NCBI GenBank assembly: GCA_963730535.1
Contig: CAVSRU010000011.1
Location: forward strand, 248,001 to 312,000
Source of the DNA: DASSUW01 sp963730535
GTDB lineage: Bacteria > Actinomycetota > Thermoleophilia > Solirubrobacterales > Solirubrobacteraceae
Direction of reading: 5' to 3'
Length of the DNA stretch: 64,000 nt
In this document: piece after piece, positions 16,115 to 23,447 of the stretch
How positions within the stretch are numbered: the stretch's first letter is position 1
Layout of the letters: every line of letters begins with the position of its first letter
Position numbers and translations under genes: made by a program
The notes under the pieces: model-generated
Seen by the model: the letters and a program-made list of their open reading frames with translations, nothing else
What the model was told of the DNA's origin: nothing
Database searches by the model: none

Positions 16115-16927
16115 ATGACCGAGATCCTCGAGCGACCCGCTGCGCGGGAGACCTACGACGCGATGGCGCCGTACTACGACGCGTTCACCGCGCATCACGA
16201 CTACGAGCTGTGGACCGCGGTGATCCGCCGCCTGGCCGGGCAGCACGGGCTCGTCGGGACCCGCCTGCTCGACGTCGGGTGCGGGACCGGCAAGAGCTTC
16301 CTGCCGTTCGCCGCCGACGGCTGGCAGGTGACGGGCTGCGACGTGTCTGCACGCATGCTCGAGCTCGCCGCGGCGAAGGCGCCGGCGGGTGTGCGGCTCC
16401 ATCGCGCCGACGCGCGCGAGCTTCCCCGCTACGGGGCCTTCGACCTCGTGCTGCTGCTCGACGACGTCGTGAACTACCTCACCGAACAGGAGGACGTGGT
16501 TCGAGCGATGACCGCGGCGGGAGCGAACCTCGCCACGGACGGAGTCATCGTCTTCGACGTCAACCTGCTGCGCACGTATCGCACGTTCTTCGCGGAGGCG
16601 GCGATCGTGGAGGACGGCGACAGGTACCTCGCCTGGCGCGGCCTCACGCCTGCGGACGCTGAGCCGGGCGTGCTGGCCGAGGCAGCACTGGACGTCTTCA
16701 CGCGCAACGGGGACGGCGCCTGGCGACGGCTCGACGGCGGCGTCCACCGGCAGCGCCACCACACGGAGGAGCGGATCCGCGACGCGCTGGCGCTGGCCGG
16801 GCTCGAGTGCCTCGGCGTCTACGGCCACGGCCTCGACGGGATCCCGAGCCCTGGCGCCGACGAGCTTCGCGACACCAAGGCCTTGTTCATCGCGCGCCGC
16901 GGCGCGCCGGGAGGCGAAAGGAGGTGA
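16115..16927 (+). CDS. Class I SAM-dependent methyltransferase
   Basis: A 270-residue methyltransferase with the SAM-binding motif LLDVGCGTGKSFLPFA (about 49-64), the acidic strand end GCDVSARMLELA, and a motif IV-like FDLVLLLDDVVNYL. The fold is the common Rossmann type, acting on a small molecule or peptide; the sequence does not tell which atom is methylated. It is the first gene of a three-gene operon: the 21-codon peptide gene follows after three bases and the E1-like enzyme overlaps that. In this context it is a plausible tailoring enzyme of a peptide product. Confidence 0.85.
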   Translation: MTEILERPAARETYDAMAPYYDAFTAHHDYELWTAVIRRLAGQHGLVGTRLLDVGCGTGKSFLPFAADGWQVTGCDVSARMLELAAAKAPAGVRLHRADARELPRYGAFDLVLLLDDVVNYLTEQEDVVRAMTAAGANLATDGVIVFDVNLLRTYRTFFAEAAIVEDGDRYLAWRGLTPADAEPGVLAEAALDVFTRNGDGAWRRLDGGVHRQRHHTEERIRDALALAGLECLGVYGHGLDGIPSPGADELRDTKALFIARRGAPGGERR

Positions 16928-16930
16928 CCC

Positions 16931-16996
16931 GTGCTGCGAGTCAGCCACGAGAAGCGTCAGATCGTGCCGGTCGTGTCGGTTTCGAAGGGGCCCTGA
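16931..16996 (+). CDS. Candidate RiPP precursor peptide, 21 codons
   Basis: A GTG-started frame of 21 residues, beginning MLRVSHEKR and ending IVPVVSVSKGP. Its ribosome binding site, GAAAGGAGGTGA at 16916-16927, is almost fully complementary to the 3' end of 16S rRNA and is the best in the window, with six bases between GGAGG and GTG. Its TGA shares a base with the ATG of the E1-like gene (TGATG). Peptide genes this short directly ahead of a ThiF-fold enzyme with a leader-binding domain are the hallmark of microcin C and pantocin type RiPPs. Unlike microcin C there is no C-terminal Asn. A translational leader with no product is the alternative. Confidence 0.6.
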   Translation: MLRVSHEKRQIVPVVSVSKGP

Positions 16997-18120
16997 TGCC
17001 CGCTGCAGGGGCCCGTGCGGAACGTGATCCCGTACGGGCTCCCGGGCTCCGGCTGCGACCGACGCTGGAGCCGTTCGCGGCCCCCGACGGCAACGTGTAC
17101 CTGGTCACCGGAGGGCCCGACGCGGCGTTCATGGTCGAGGACCCGTCGGCGCCACAGCGGGCGTTGCTCGAGCTGCTGTCCGCCGGCGTGGACGACGTTC
17201 CGGACCTCGTCCGCCGGTTGGCGGGACTCGGCTTCGGCGAGGACAGCCTGCCCGTGGCGGACGTCGTCGACCAGCTCGCAGCGCTCGGCGTGCTCGAGCC
17301 CCGCGTCACCGACGCCTGCCCCGACCCGGAGCGCTACGCCCGGCAGCTCCTGTACTTCGCCGACGTCGCCCCGCTGGCCCGGCCCGAGGAGGCGCAGGCG
17401 CGCCTGCGCGACGCCCGCGTCGTCGTCCTCGGCTGCGGCGGGCTCGGCTCGTGGACGCTGTGCGGGCTCGCGTGCGCCGGCGTCGGCACGCTCGTGCTCG
17501 TCGACGACGACCAGGTGGAGCTCAGCAACCTCAACCGGCAGCTGCTCTACTGGGCGGCGGACATCGGCCGGCACAAGGTGGAGGTCGCCGCCGAGGCGCT
17601 GGGAGCGTTCAATCCCGAGCTCGACCTGCACGCCGTCGTGCGGCGGGTGGAGAGCGCGGCGGACATCGAGGCGCTGGTCGACGGCGCCGATCTGCTGATC
17701 GAGACGGCCGACTGGCCTCCCTACGACCTGTCGCGATGGGTGAACGAGGCGTGTACGCGGGCCGGCGTGGCGCACATCTCCGCGGGTCAGGCACCGCCGC
17801 TCCTGCGACTCGGGCCGCTCTACGTGCCGGGCGTGACGGCGTGCCACGCCTGCCAGGAGGCGACGACCCGCGAGGGCTACCCCCTCTTCGACGCCCTCGA
17901 GGCGTTCCGCCGCTCGCGCCCGACACCCGCCGCCGCGACTCTCGGGCCGGCGTCGGGAATGATCGGATCCGTCCTCTCGATGGAGGCGCTGCACCACCTC
18001 ACTGGCCTGGCCGAGCCCGCCACCCTCGGGACGAGCGTCGCGCTCGACCTCCGCACGCTCGAGGTCAAGCGCGAGCCGATCGCCCGGCGGCTGGACTGCT
18101 CGGTCTGTCGCGACGCCTAG
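16996..18120 (+). CDS. ThiF/MccB-like E1 adenylyltransferase with RRE-like domain
   Basis: A 374-residue protein. Residues about 18-102 (RLRPTLEPF, then ALLELLSAGVDDVPDLVRRL and VVDQLAALGVLEP) form a small winged-helix like the RiPP recognition element that heads MccB and PaaA. From about 112 on it is an E1-fold adenylating enzyme: GCGGLGSW (146-153), LVDDDQVELSNLNRQLL (167-184) and GRHK (191-194) bind ATP and the substrate. Two Cys pairs, CHAC (283-286) and CSVC (368-371), should bind structural zinc. The family activates a C-terminal carboxylate with ATP. ATG 16996 overlaps the peptide stop. No YcaO or JAB partner is near, so a stand-alone MccB/PaaA role is likelier than a TOMM or thiamine role. 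Confidence 0.85.
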   Translation: MPAAGARAERDPVRAPGLRLRPTLEPFAAPDGNVYLVTGGPDAAFMVEDPSAPQRALLELLSAGVDDVPDLVRRLAGLGFGEDSLPVADVVDQLAALGVLEPRVTDACPDPERYARQLLYFADVAPLARPEEAQARLRDARVVVLGCGGLGSWTLCGLACAGVGTLVLVDDDQVELSNLNRQLLYWAADIGRHKVEVAAEALGAFNPELDLHAVVRRVESAADIEALVDGADLLIETADWPPYDLSRWVNEACTRAGVAHISAGQAPPLLRLGPLYVPGVTACHACQEATTREGYPLFDALEAFRRSRPTPAAATLGPASGMIGSVLSMEALHHLTGLAEPATLGTSVALDLRTLEVKREPIARRLDCSVCRDA

Positions 18121-18581
18121 CGCGCTGGGGACGCCGTGCGGCCGCTCTCCACGGCCGCCGCGTGCTCGGCAAGCCCACCGGCGAGGCGCGCGACGAAGCC
18201 GTCGAGCGCGCGGCGCAGGAGGCGACCGGTGCCCGGGATCTTCGGCTGGAAGGTCGAGACCCAGCGGATCGCGGTGCCCGCCGACGTCGGCTCGAGGTCG
18301 ACCTCGCCGAGGTAGTCGCGGACCGGCAGGTTGGACGTGTGTCGGTAGGCGAAGCGCCGGTCCGGCACGAGCTCGACGATCTCGTCGTGGCCGGTGACGC
18401 GTCCGCCGCGGAGGAGGCGGACTGCGCCGATCCCCTCTCGCTCGTCGGCTCCCGGCTTCTCGAGCTCGAAGGAGTCGATCGGCGCCCAGGTCGGCCATGT
18501 GGCGCCGTTGCGCAGCAGTGCATAGACGGTGGACGGGTCGGCGGTGGTGGTGGCCCGGTGCTCGATGCGCTGTCGTGACAT
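18117..18581 (-). CDS. SRPBCC family protein
   Basis: A 154-residue protein of the START/SRPBCC helix-grip fold: ADPSTVYALLRNGATWPTW at the N-terminus, GAVRLLRGGRVTGHDEIVEL, then FAYRHTSNLPVRDYLGEVDL, the classical polyketide-cyclase/dehydrase-like pattern. It binds a hydrophobic ligand; the ligand is unknown. The frame is open further upstream, but the first of two TetR-type operators touches the ATG at 18581, so this start with a leaderless transcript is preferred. It converges with the E1-like gene, the stops sharing CTAG, and is divergent from its probable repressor. Confidence 0.8.
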   Translation of the reverse strand: MSRQRIEHRATTTADPSTVYALLRNGATWPTWAPIDSFELEKPGADEREGIGAVRLLRGGRVTGHDEIVELVPDRRFAYRHTSNLPVRDYLGEVDLEPTSAGTAIRWVSTFQPKIPGTGRLLRRALDGFVARLAGGLAEHAAAVESGRTASPAR

Positions 18582-18612
18582 GTACCGCATGGTACATGTA
18601 CCAGCCGGTACA
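18581..18612. promoter_or_regulatory. Two adjacent TetR-type operators
   Basis: TGTACCGCATGGTACA (18581-18596) is followed without a gap by TGTACCAGCCGGTACA (18597-18612). Both are perfect TGTACC-N4-GGTACA palindromes. They lie in the 53-bp gap between the divergent SRPBCC and TetR starts, the first overlapping the SRPBCC start codon. They are the expected binding site of the TetR protein encoded next to them. Confidence 0.85.
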
Positions 18613-18634
18613 CACAAGCGCTACGATCCGCTCC

Positions 18635-19180
18635 ATGAGCGCGCGTGAGCGGCTTCTCGCGGCGGCGATGGACCACGTCGCGCAGCACGGGGTGGGCGAC
18701 CTGAGCCTGCGCGGCCTCGCCGCCGCCCTGGGCACCAGCCACCGGATGCTGATCTACCACTTCGGCTCGCGCGAGGGACTGCTCATCGAGGTGATCCGCG
18801 CCGTCGAGGAGCAACAGCGCGCCGCAGCCGCGGAAGCGCTGCGCGATGCCGACGCCCCGTCGGCGGACACGATGCGCCAGATGTGGCAGCGGATCGCCGA
18901 TCCGGCCCTGTGGCCGAACGAGCGGCTGTTCTTCGAGGTCTACGCCCAGGCCCTGCAGGGGAGCCCCCACGCCCAGCCGCTGCTGGACGGGATCGTCGAC
19001 GACTGGGTCGAGCCGCTCACCGAGATCGCCGTCGCCCAGGGCCGGCCGGAGGCCCAGGCCCGCGCCGAGGCGCGGCTCGGCGTCGCCGTCGTCCGCGGGC
19101 TGCTGCTCGACCTGCTCGCGACCGGCGACCGCGAGGCCGTCGACGCCGCGATGGAGCGCTATATCGCCGCGTTCAGCTGA
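18635..19180 (+). CDS. TetR family repressor
   Basis: A 181-residue TetR regulator: N-terminal HTH about 9-50 (LLAAAMDHVAQHGVGDLSLR, TSHRMLIYHFGSREGLL) and a helical ligand-binding domain. The frame is open upstream, but ATG 18635 sits right after the tandem operators and gives a normal TetR N-terminus. It likely represses itself and the divergent SRPBCC gene. Its stop adjoins the stop of the convergent hydrolase gene. Confidence 0.88.
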   Translation: MSARERLLAAAMDHVAQHGVGDLSLRGLAAALGTSHRMLIYHFGSREGLLIEVIRAVEEQQRAAAAEALRDADAPSADTMRQMWQRIADPALWPNERLFFEVYAQALQGSPHAQPLLDGIVDDWVEPLTEIAVAQGRPEAQARAEARLGVAVVRGLLLDLLATGDREAVDAAMERYIAAFS

Positions 19181-19903
19181 TCAGGCCGCGAGCTCGGGCT
19201 GCTGCAGCGCCGCGGCGATCGCGGCGTAGGCCTTGCGGTTCCAGGCCAGCCCGACGTGCGAGCCGGTGATCTCCACGTTCTCGGCGTAGGGCACGACGCA
19301 GGACGACCAGCGGACCATCCCGTCGCCCTTGGAGTAGATGCTCGTCAGGCGCACGTCGTCCGGGAACGGCGCGCGGTAGCCGGCGGTGAACGTGCAGCCG
19401 CAGTCCTCGGTCATGCAGCCGCGCCGCCCGCTCCGCGACTCGACCACGCGCGCCAGAGCGACGGCCGCCAGCGCGGGGGCGGCGGCGTCGAACTGGGCCG
19501 AGAGGCCGGCGCCCATCGCGACCACGTGGGAGACATGCTCGGGTCGGCGGGCGGCCGCGGCGCGCGCGAGGTGACCCCCGCGCGAGTGGCCGACGACCGC
19601 CACGCGGCGGCCCTCGGACTCGGCCAGCGCCGTGATCCGCTGCTCCACGCGCGCGAGCGCACGCTCGGCGCAGCCCGCGTTGAAGAGCATCGTGCAGGTC
19701 ACCGGCCGGTAGCCGGTCCGGCGCAGCCAGAACGCCAGGTGCGAGAGCGTCCAGTCGCCGCCCGCGAAGCCCGGCACGAGCACGACCGGGCGCCCGTCGC
19801 CGCGCGGCGTACCGCCCCGCAGGTAGATCGGGTCGGCGAGCAGGCGCAGGAACTCGGCCTGCCAGCGCATCTCTGCCATCGGTCGACCCCACCAGACGCT
19901 CAT
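19181..19903 (-). CDS. Alpha/beta hydrolase
   Basis: A 240-residue alpha/beta hydrolase. VVLVPGFAGGDWTLSHLAFW holds the oxyanion region, GHSRGGH (about 115-121) the nucleophile elbow Ser, and GSHVGLAWN near the end the catalytic His; the acid is probably in IYSKGDGMV. A CMTEDCGC segment carries three clustered Cys. No signal peptide is visible, so it acts inside the cell. Proteins with this layout are often labelled esterase/lipase-like. Its neighbours (a D-2-hydroxyacid oxidase and a PHA operon) make an esterase acting on hydroxyacid esters one possibility. Confidence 0.8.
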   Translation of the reverse strand: MSVWWGRPMAEMRWQAEFLRLLADPIYLRGGTPRGDGRPVVLVPGFAGGDWTLSHLAFWLRRTGYRPVTCTMLFNAGCAERALARVEQRITALAESEGRRVAVVGHSRGGHLARAAAARRPEHVSHVVAMGAGLSAQFDAAAPALAAVALARVVESRSGRRGCMTEDCGCTFTAGYRAPFPDDVRLTSIYSKGDGMVRWSSCVVPYAENVEITGSHVGLAWNRKAYAAIAAALQQPELAA

Positions 19904-19914
19904 GGGGGGATCGT

Positions 19915-21309
19915 ATGGGGGTGGGCAGATACGCTGGCGCAGTGAGCGTGCAGGAGGCGATCGAGGCGCTGAGGGAGCTGCTCGGCGACCGGCTGTCGAC
20001 CTCGGATTCCGTGCGTGATCTGCATGGGCGTGACGAGTCGTCGTTCCCGCCGGCTCCGCCCGACGCGGTGGCGTTCCCGCGCTCGACCGCGGAGGTCGCC
20101 GCGATCGTGCGCACCTGCGCCGAGCACGGCGTGCCGGTGATCGCCTTCGGCACCGGCTCCTCGCTCGAGGGTCACGTGCTCGCCGTGGAGGGCGGCGTGG
20201 CGGTCGACACGAGCCTGATGGACGCGATCCTGCGCCTGAGCATCGAGGACCTCGACGTCACGCTGCAGCCGGGCGTCACGCGCACGGCGCTCGAGAAGCG
20301 CGTCGGCGGCGAGGGGGCGTTCTTCTCGGTCGACCCCGGAGCCGACGCGTCGCTGGGCGGGATGGCGGCCACCGGCGCCTCCGGCACGAACACCGTCCGC
20401 TACGGCACCATGCGGGAGAACGTGCTCGCGCTCGAGGTGGTGCTGGCCGACGGCCGCGTCATCCGCACCGGCACGCGGGCGCGCAAGTCGAGCGCGGGCT
20501 ACGACCTCACCCACCTGTTCATCGGCTCGGAGGGGACGCTCGGGATCATCACCGAGCTCACGCTGCGGCTAAGGCCGATCCCGGAGGCGATCTCGGCCGC
20601 CGTCTGCTCGTTTCCGACCACCGCGGACGCGGTCGCGACCGCGATCGGGATCGTCCAGTCGGGCGTGCCGATCGCCCGCTGCGAGCTGCTCGACGCGACG
20701 ATGATGGCCGCCGTCAACGCCCACGCGGGGCTCGAGCGCGCGGAGGCGCCGACGCTGTTCCTCGAGTTCCACGGGTCGCCGACCGGCGTCGAGGAGGACG
20801 CCCGCTACGTCGAGGAGCTGGCGCGCGAGCAGGGCGGCGGCGACTTCGCGTGGGCGACCCGCAGCGAGGACCGCTCGCGGCTGTGGCGTGCCCGCCACAA
20901 CGCCTACTTCGCCGGCATCGGCCTGCGGCCCGGCTGTCGCGCCGTGACGACCGACGTCTGCGTGCCGGTGTCAGAGCTCGCGGCCACGATCGACGCGACG
21001 ATCGCCGATCTGGGCACGCTCCCCTTCCCCGCCCCGCTGCTCGGCCACGTCGCCGACGGGAACTTCCACGTGATGCTGCTGGTCGATCCCGACGACCCGG
21101 CCGACCGGCAGACGGCCGAGGCCGTCTACGAGCGGATGGTCGACCGGGCGATCGCGGCCGGCGGGACCTGCACCGGCGAGCACGGGGTCGGCCTCGGCAA
21201 GCGCCGCGCGCTCGGCAAGCAGAGCGGCGAGGCCGTCGAGGTCATGCGCGCGCTCAAGGCGGCGCTCGACCCCGGCGACCTGCTCAACCCCGGCAAGGTC
21301 CTCCCGTAG
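19915..21309 (+). CDS. FAD-linked D-2-hydroxyacid oxidase (D-lactate dehydrogenase / GlcD type)
   Basis: A 464-residue flavoprotein of the FAD-binding-4 plus FAD-oxidase-C architecture. GTGSSLEGHV (about 81-90), LGGMAATGASGTNTVRYGT and FIGSEGTLGIITELTLRLRP bind FAD; GHVADGNFHVMLL and CTGEHGVGLGKR in the C-terminal domain hold the His and Glu that act on D-2-hydroxy acids. Family members oxidise D-lactate, glycolate or longer D-2-hydroxy acids to the 2-keto acid. A GTG at 19942 may be the true start, removing nine residues. It is divergent from the hydrolase gene (11 bp). It could recycle the D-2-hydroxy acids made by the operon at 23.4-28.6 kb. Confidence 0.88.
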   Translation: MGVGRYAGAVSVQEAIEALRELLGDRLSTSDSVRDLHGRDESSFPPAPPDAVAFPRSTAEVAAIVRTCAEHGVPVIAFGTGSSLEGHVLAVEGGVAVDTSLMDAILRLSIEDLDVTLQPGVTRTALEKRVGGEGAFFSVDPGADASLGGMAATGASGTNTVRYGTMRENVLALEVVLADGRVIRTGTRARKSSAGYDLTHLFIGSEGTLGIITELTLRLRPIPEAISAAVCSFPTTADAVATAIGIVQSGVPIARCELLDATMMAAVNAHAGLERAEAPTLFLEFHGSPTGVEEDARYVEELAREQGGGDFAWATRSEDRSRLWRARHNAYFAGIGLRPGCRAVTTDVCVPVSELAATIDATIADLGTLPFPAPLLGHVADGNFHVMLLVDPDDPADRQTAEAVYERMVDRAIAAGGTCTGEHGVGLGKRRALGKQSGEAVEVMRALKAALDPGDLLNPGKVLP

Positions 21310-21321
21310 GGCTCGGTCCCG

Positions 21322-23388
21322 CTACCGGCCGAAGATCCGCATCGCCCCCCACAGGTTCACGTAGTCGTCCGTCCACGTGCGGGCCTGCGGGTCTGTGGCG
21401 CAGGCCGACCAGCGGGCGAAGGTGCCGAGCTCCTCGCGCGTGCGGGCGAGGACGACCCACTCGGAGTACGACTTGCCGCGCACCTGCCTGCCACGGCGGT
21501 CGAACGGCGAGTCGAGGATGTACGAGCACTGCAGCCCGTTTGCCCGGGCGACGTCGCCGAGCGGCTGTTCGAGGTCGACGAACCGGTTGGAGATGTGCAG
21601 CGCGAGCAGGCCGCCTGCCCGCAGGCGCGTCGCGTAGAGCGCCACCGCCTCGCGCGTCAGCAGGTGGACTGGGATCGCGTCGGAGCTGAACGCGTCGATC
21701 ACGATGAGGTCGTAGGCGGCCGCGCGGGCGCGGCCGAGCACGACGCGGCCGTCGCCGATCGTGACGCGATGGCTGCCGGGGCAGTCGCGCAGGAACGTGA
21801 AGTAGCGCGGGTCGCGGGCGATGCGCTCGACGCCGGGATCGACGTCGATGAAGTCCCAGCGCTCGCCGGCACGTGCGTGGCAGGCCATGGAGCCCACCCC
21901 CAAGCCGACGACCGCCGCCGTCCGCAGCCCGCCCGCCGCGCGCACCGTGCGGGGCAGTCTCCCTGCGGGCCCGGAGGAGTGGTAGTACGTGATGGGCTCG
22001 GGCGGCTCCCGCCCAACCGCCAGCTGCGCGCCGTGCCGCGTGGTCCCGTGTCGCAGCTCGTGGCCGGAGCCATCCGGGAGCTGCCGGACCTCCAGCACGC
22101 CGAAGAAGCTGCGATGGCGCTCGAGCACATCCGGCTCGGCGCCCGCCACCCCCGTAACCACGAACACCCCCACCGCCGAGAGCGTGGCGACCGCGGCGCG
22201 CAGGCGCCGCGTACCCCACCACGGCAGGCACGCGAAGGCGAGCGCGAGCGAGAGCGGCAGCTCCGTGAGCTGGTCGAACACCAAGGGCGCGACCGCCGCG
22301 TTGAGCAGCCCCGCCGCCGCTCCCCCGCCCGCGAGCCAGATGTAGAAGGTGGTCAGGTGCTCGGGCGCGGGCCGTCCGCGGGCGAGCCGCCCATGACAGA
22401 CCACACCGGCCAGCAGCAGCACGGCGAGGTGAAGCAGCACCACCTCGCGCACGGGCTCGCTGCGGTCGGTAGCGAGGACCCACGCGAGGAGTACGCCGGC
22501 GGGCGGGAAGAGCCAGGTCGCGGCCCGGTAGGCCAGCGCGCCGCCGCGACCCGGCGTGAACGCGACGATGAAGCTCACCAGATACAGCGCGAGGGGGATG
22601 ACCCAGAGCAGCGGCACGGGCGCGAGGTCGGTGGTGAGCTTCGCCGTGACGGCGACGAGGAGGCTCGCCGGGACGGCCGCCAGGGCGAACCAGCCGAGGC
22701 GCGCGGACCACGCCGGGGCGGGCTGCTGCCAAGGCCCCGCGGCAACGTGGCTGGGCTCCCGCGCCCGCAGGACGGCCGTCGCGCACACGCCGATCAGCAG
22801 CACGAGGGCGCCGTAGACCGCCGACCACACCAGCGCCTGGTCGTCCAGCCCGAGCCCCGGCTCGACGAGCACGGGGTAGCTCAAGAGCCCTGCGAGGCTT
22901 CCGGCGTTACTCGCCCGATAGAGGAAGTACGGGTCGCGCGCCCGCGGATGGTCCAGACGTGCGAACCAGACCTGGAGCAGCGGCGCAGTCGCCGCCAGCA
23001 GGACGAACGGCAGGCCGACGCCGACGGCCAGCGCCGCGGCGACCCACGCGGCCGTCGAGCCGCCCGTGGGCGGCGACCAGGCCGGGACGCCGATCGGCAG
23101 GAGCACGCAGGTCGCCAACAGCAGGGCGGCGTGGACGAGCGGCTGGCGGCGCGGTCCGAGCAGCCGAAGGCTGAGATGCGCGTACCCGTAGCCGAGCAGG
23201 AGCGCGACCTGGAAGAACGCGAGCGCGACCGTCCACAGCGCCGGGGTCCCGCCCACGACCGGCAGCAGCATGCGCGCGAGCATCGGCTGCACCGCGAACA
23301 CCAGCGCGGCGCCCACGAGCAGCGCCGCCGTGTAGAGCCAGGCGACGGTGCGATCCCCCACGGGCCGGCCCGCGAGCGTGGCAGTCAT
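21322..23388 (-). CDS. Fused membrane / spermidine synthase-like protein
   Basis: A 688-residue protein. The first about 430 residues contain some ten to twelve membrane helices (ALLVGAALVFAVQPMLARML, LLAATAPLLQVWF), the last 240 form a spermidine-synthase-like Rossmann domain (VVGLGVGSMACHA, DFIDVDPGVERIARDP, YDLIVIDAFSSDAIPVHLLT). Such fusions are common in actinobacteria and have no assigned reaction. The aminopropyl-donor pocket cannot be checked by eye. It is on the same strand as the PHA operon, 59 bp downstream of phaC, so read-through is possible but the role may be separate. Confidence 0.85.
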   Translation of the reverse strand: MTATLAGRPVGDRTVAWLYTAALLVGAALVFAVQPMLARMLLPVVGGTPALWTVALAFFQVALLLGYGYAHLSLRLLGPRRQPLVHAALLLATCVLLPIGVPAWSPPTGGSTAAWVAAALAVGVGLPFVLLAATAPLLQVWFARLDHPRARDPYFLYRASNAGSLAGLLSYPVLVEPGLGLDDQALVWSAVYGALVLLIGVCATAVLRAREPSHVAAGPWQQPAPAWSARLGWFALAAVPASLLVAVTAKLTTDLAPVPLLWVIPLALYLVSFIVAFTPGRGGALAYRAATWLFPPAGVLLAWVLATDRSEPVREVVLLHLAVLLLAGVVCHGRLARGRPAPEHLTTFYIWLAGGGAAAGLLNAAVAPLVFDQLTELPLSLALAFACLPWWGTRRLRAAVATLSAVGVFVVTGVAGAEPDVLERHRSFFGVLEVRQLPDGSGHELRHGTTRHGAQLAVGREPPEPITYYHSSGPAGRLPRTVRAAGGLRTAAVVGLGVGSMACHARAGERWDFIDVDPGVERIARDPRYFTFLRDCPGSHRVTIGDGRVVLGRARAAAYDLIVIDAFSSDAIPVHLLTREAVALYATRLRAGGLLALHISNRFVDLEQPLGDVARANGLQCSYILDSPFDRRGRQVRGKSYSEWVVLARTREELGTFARWSACATDPQARTWTDDYVNLWGAMRIFGR

Positions 23389-23447
23389 CTCCCGGAGCGT
23401 ACGGCGCGCCGTCGAGGGCGCTCGTCAGGTCGAGACGGTCGACCCCC

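Noticed and set aside
18117..18120. CTAG stop overlap as signal of recombination
   Set aside because: The same overlap is found at 3674-3677 and (after correction) 7265-7268; it is simply TAG facing TAG on opposite strands.
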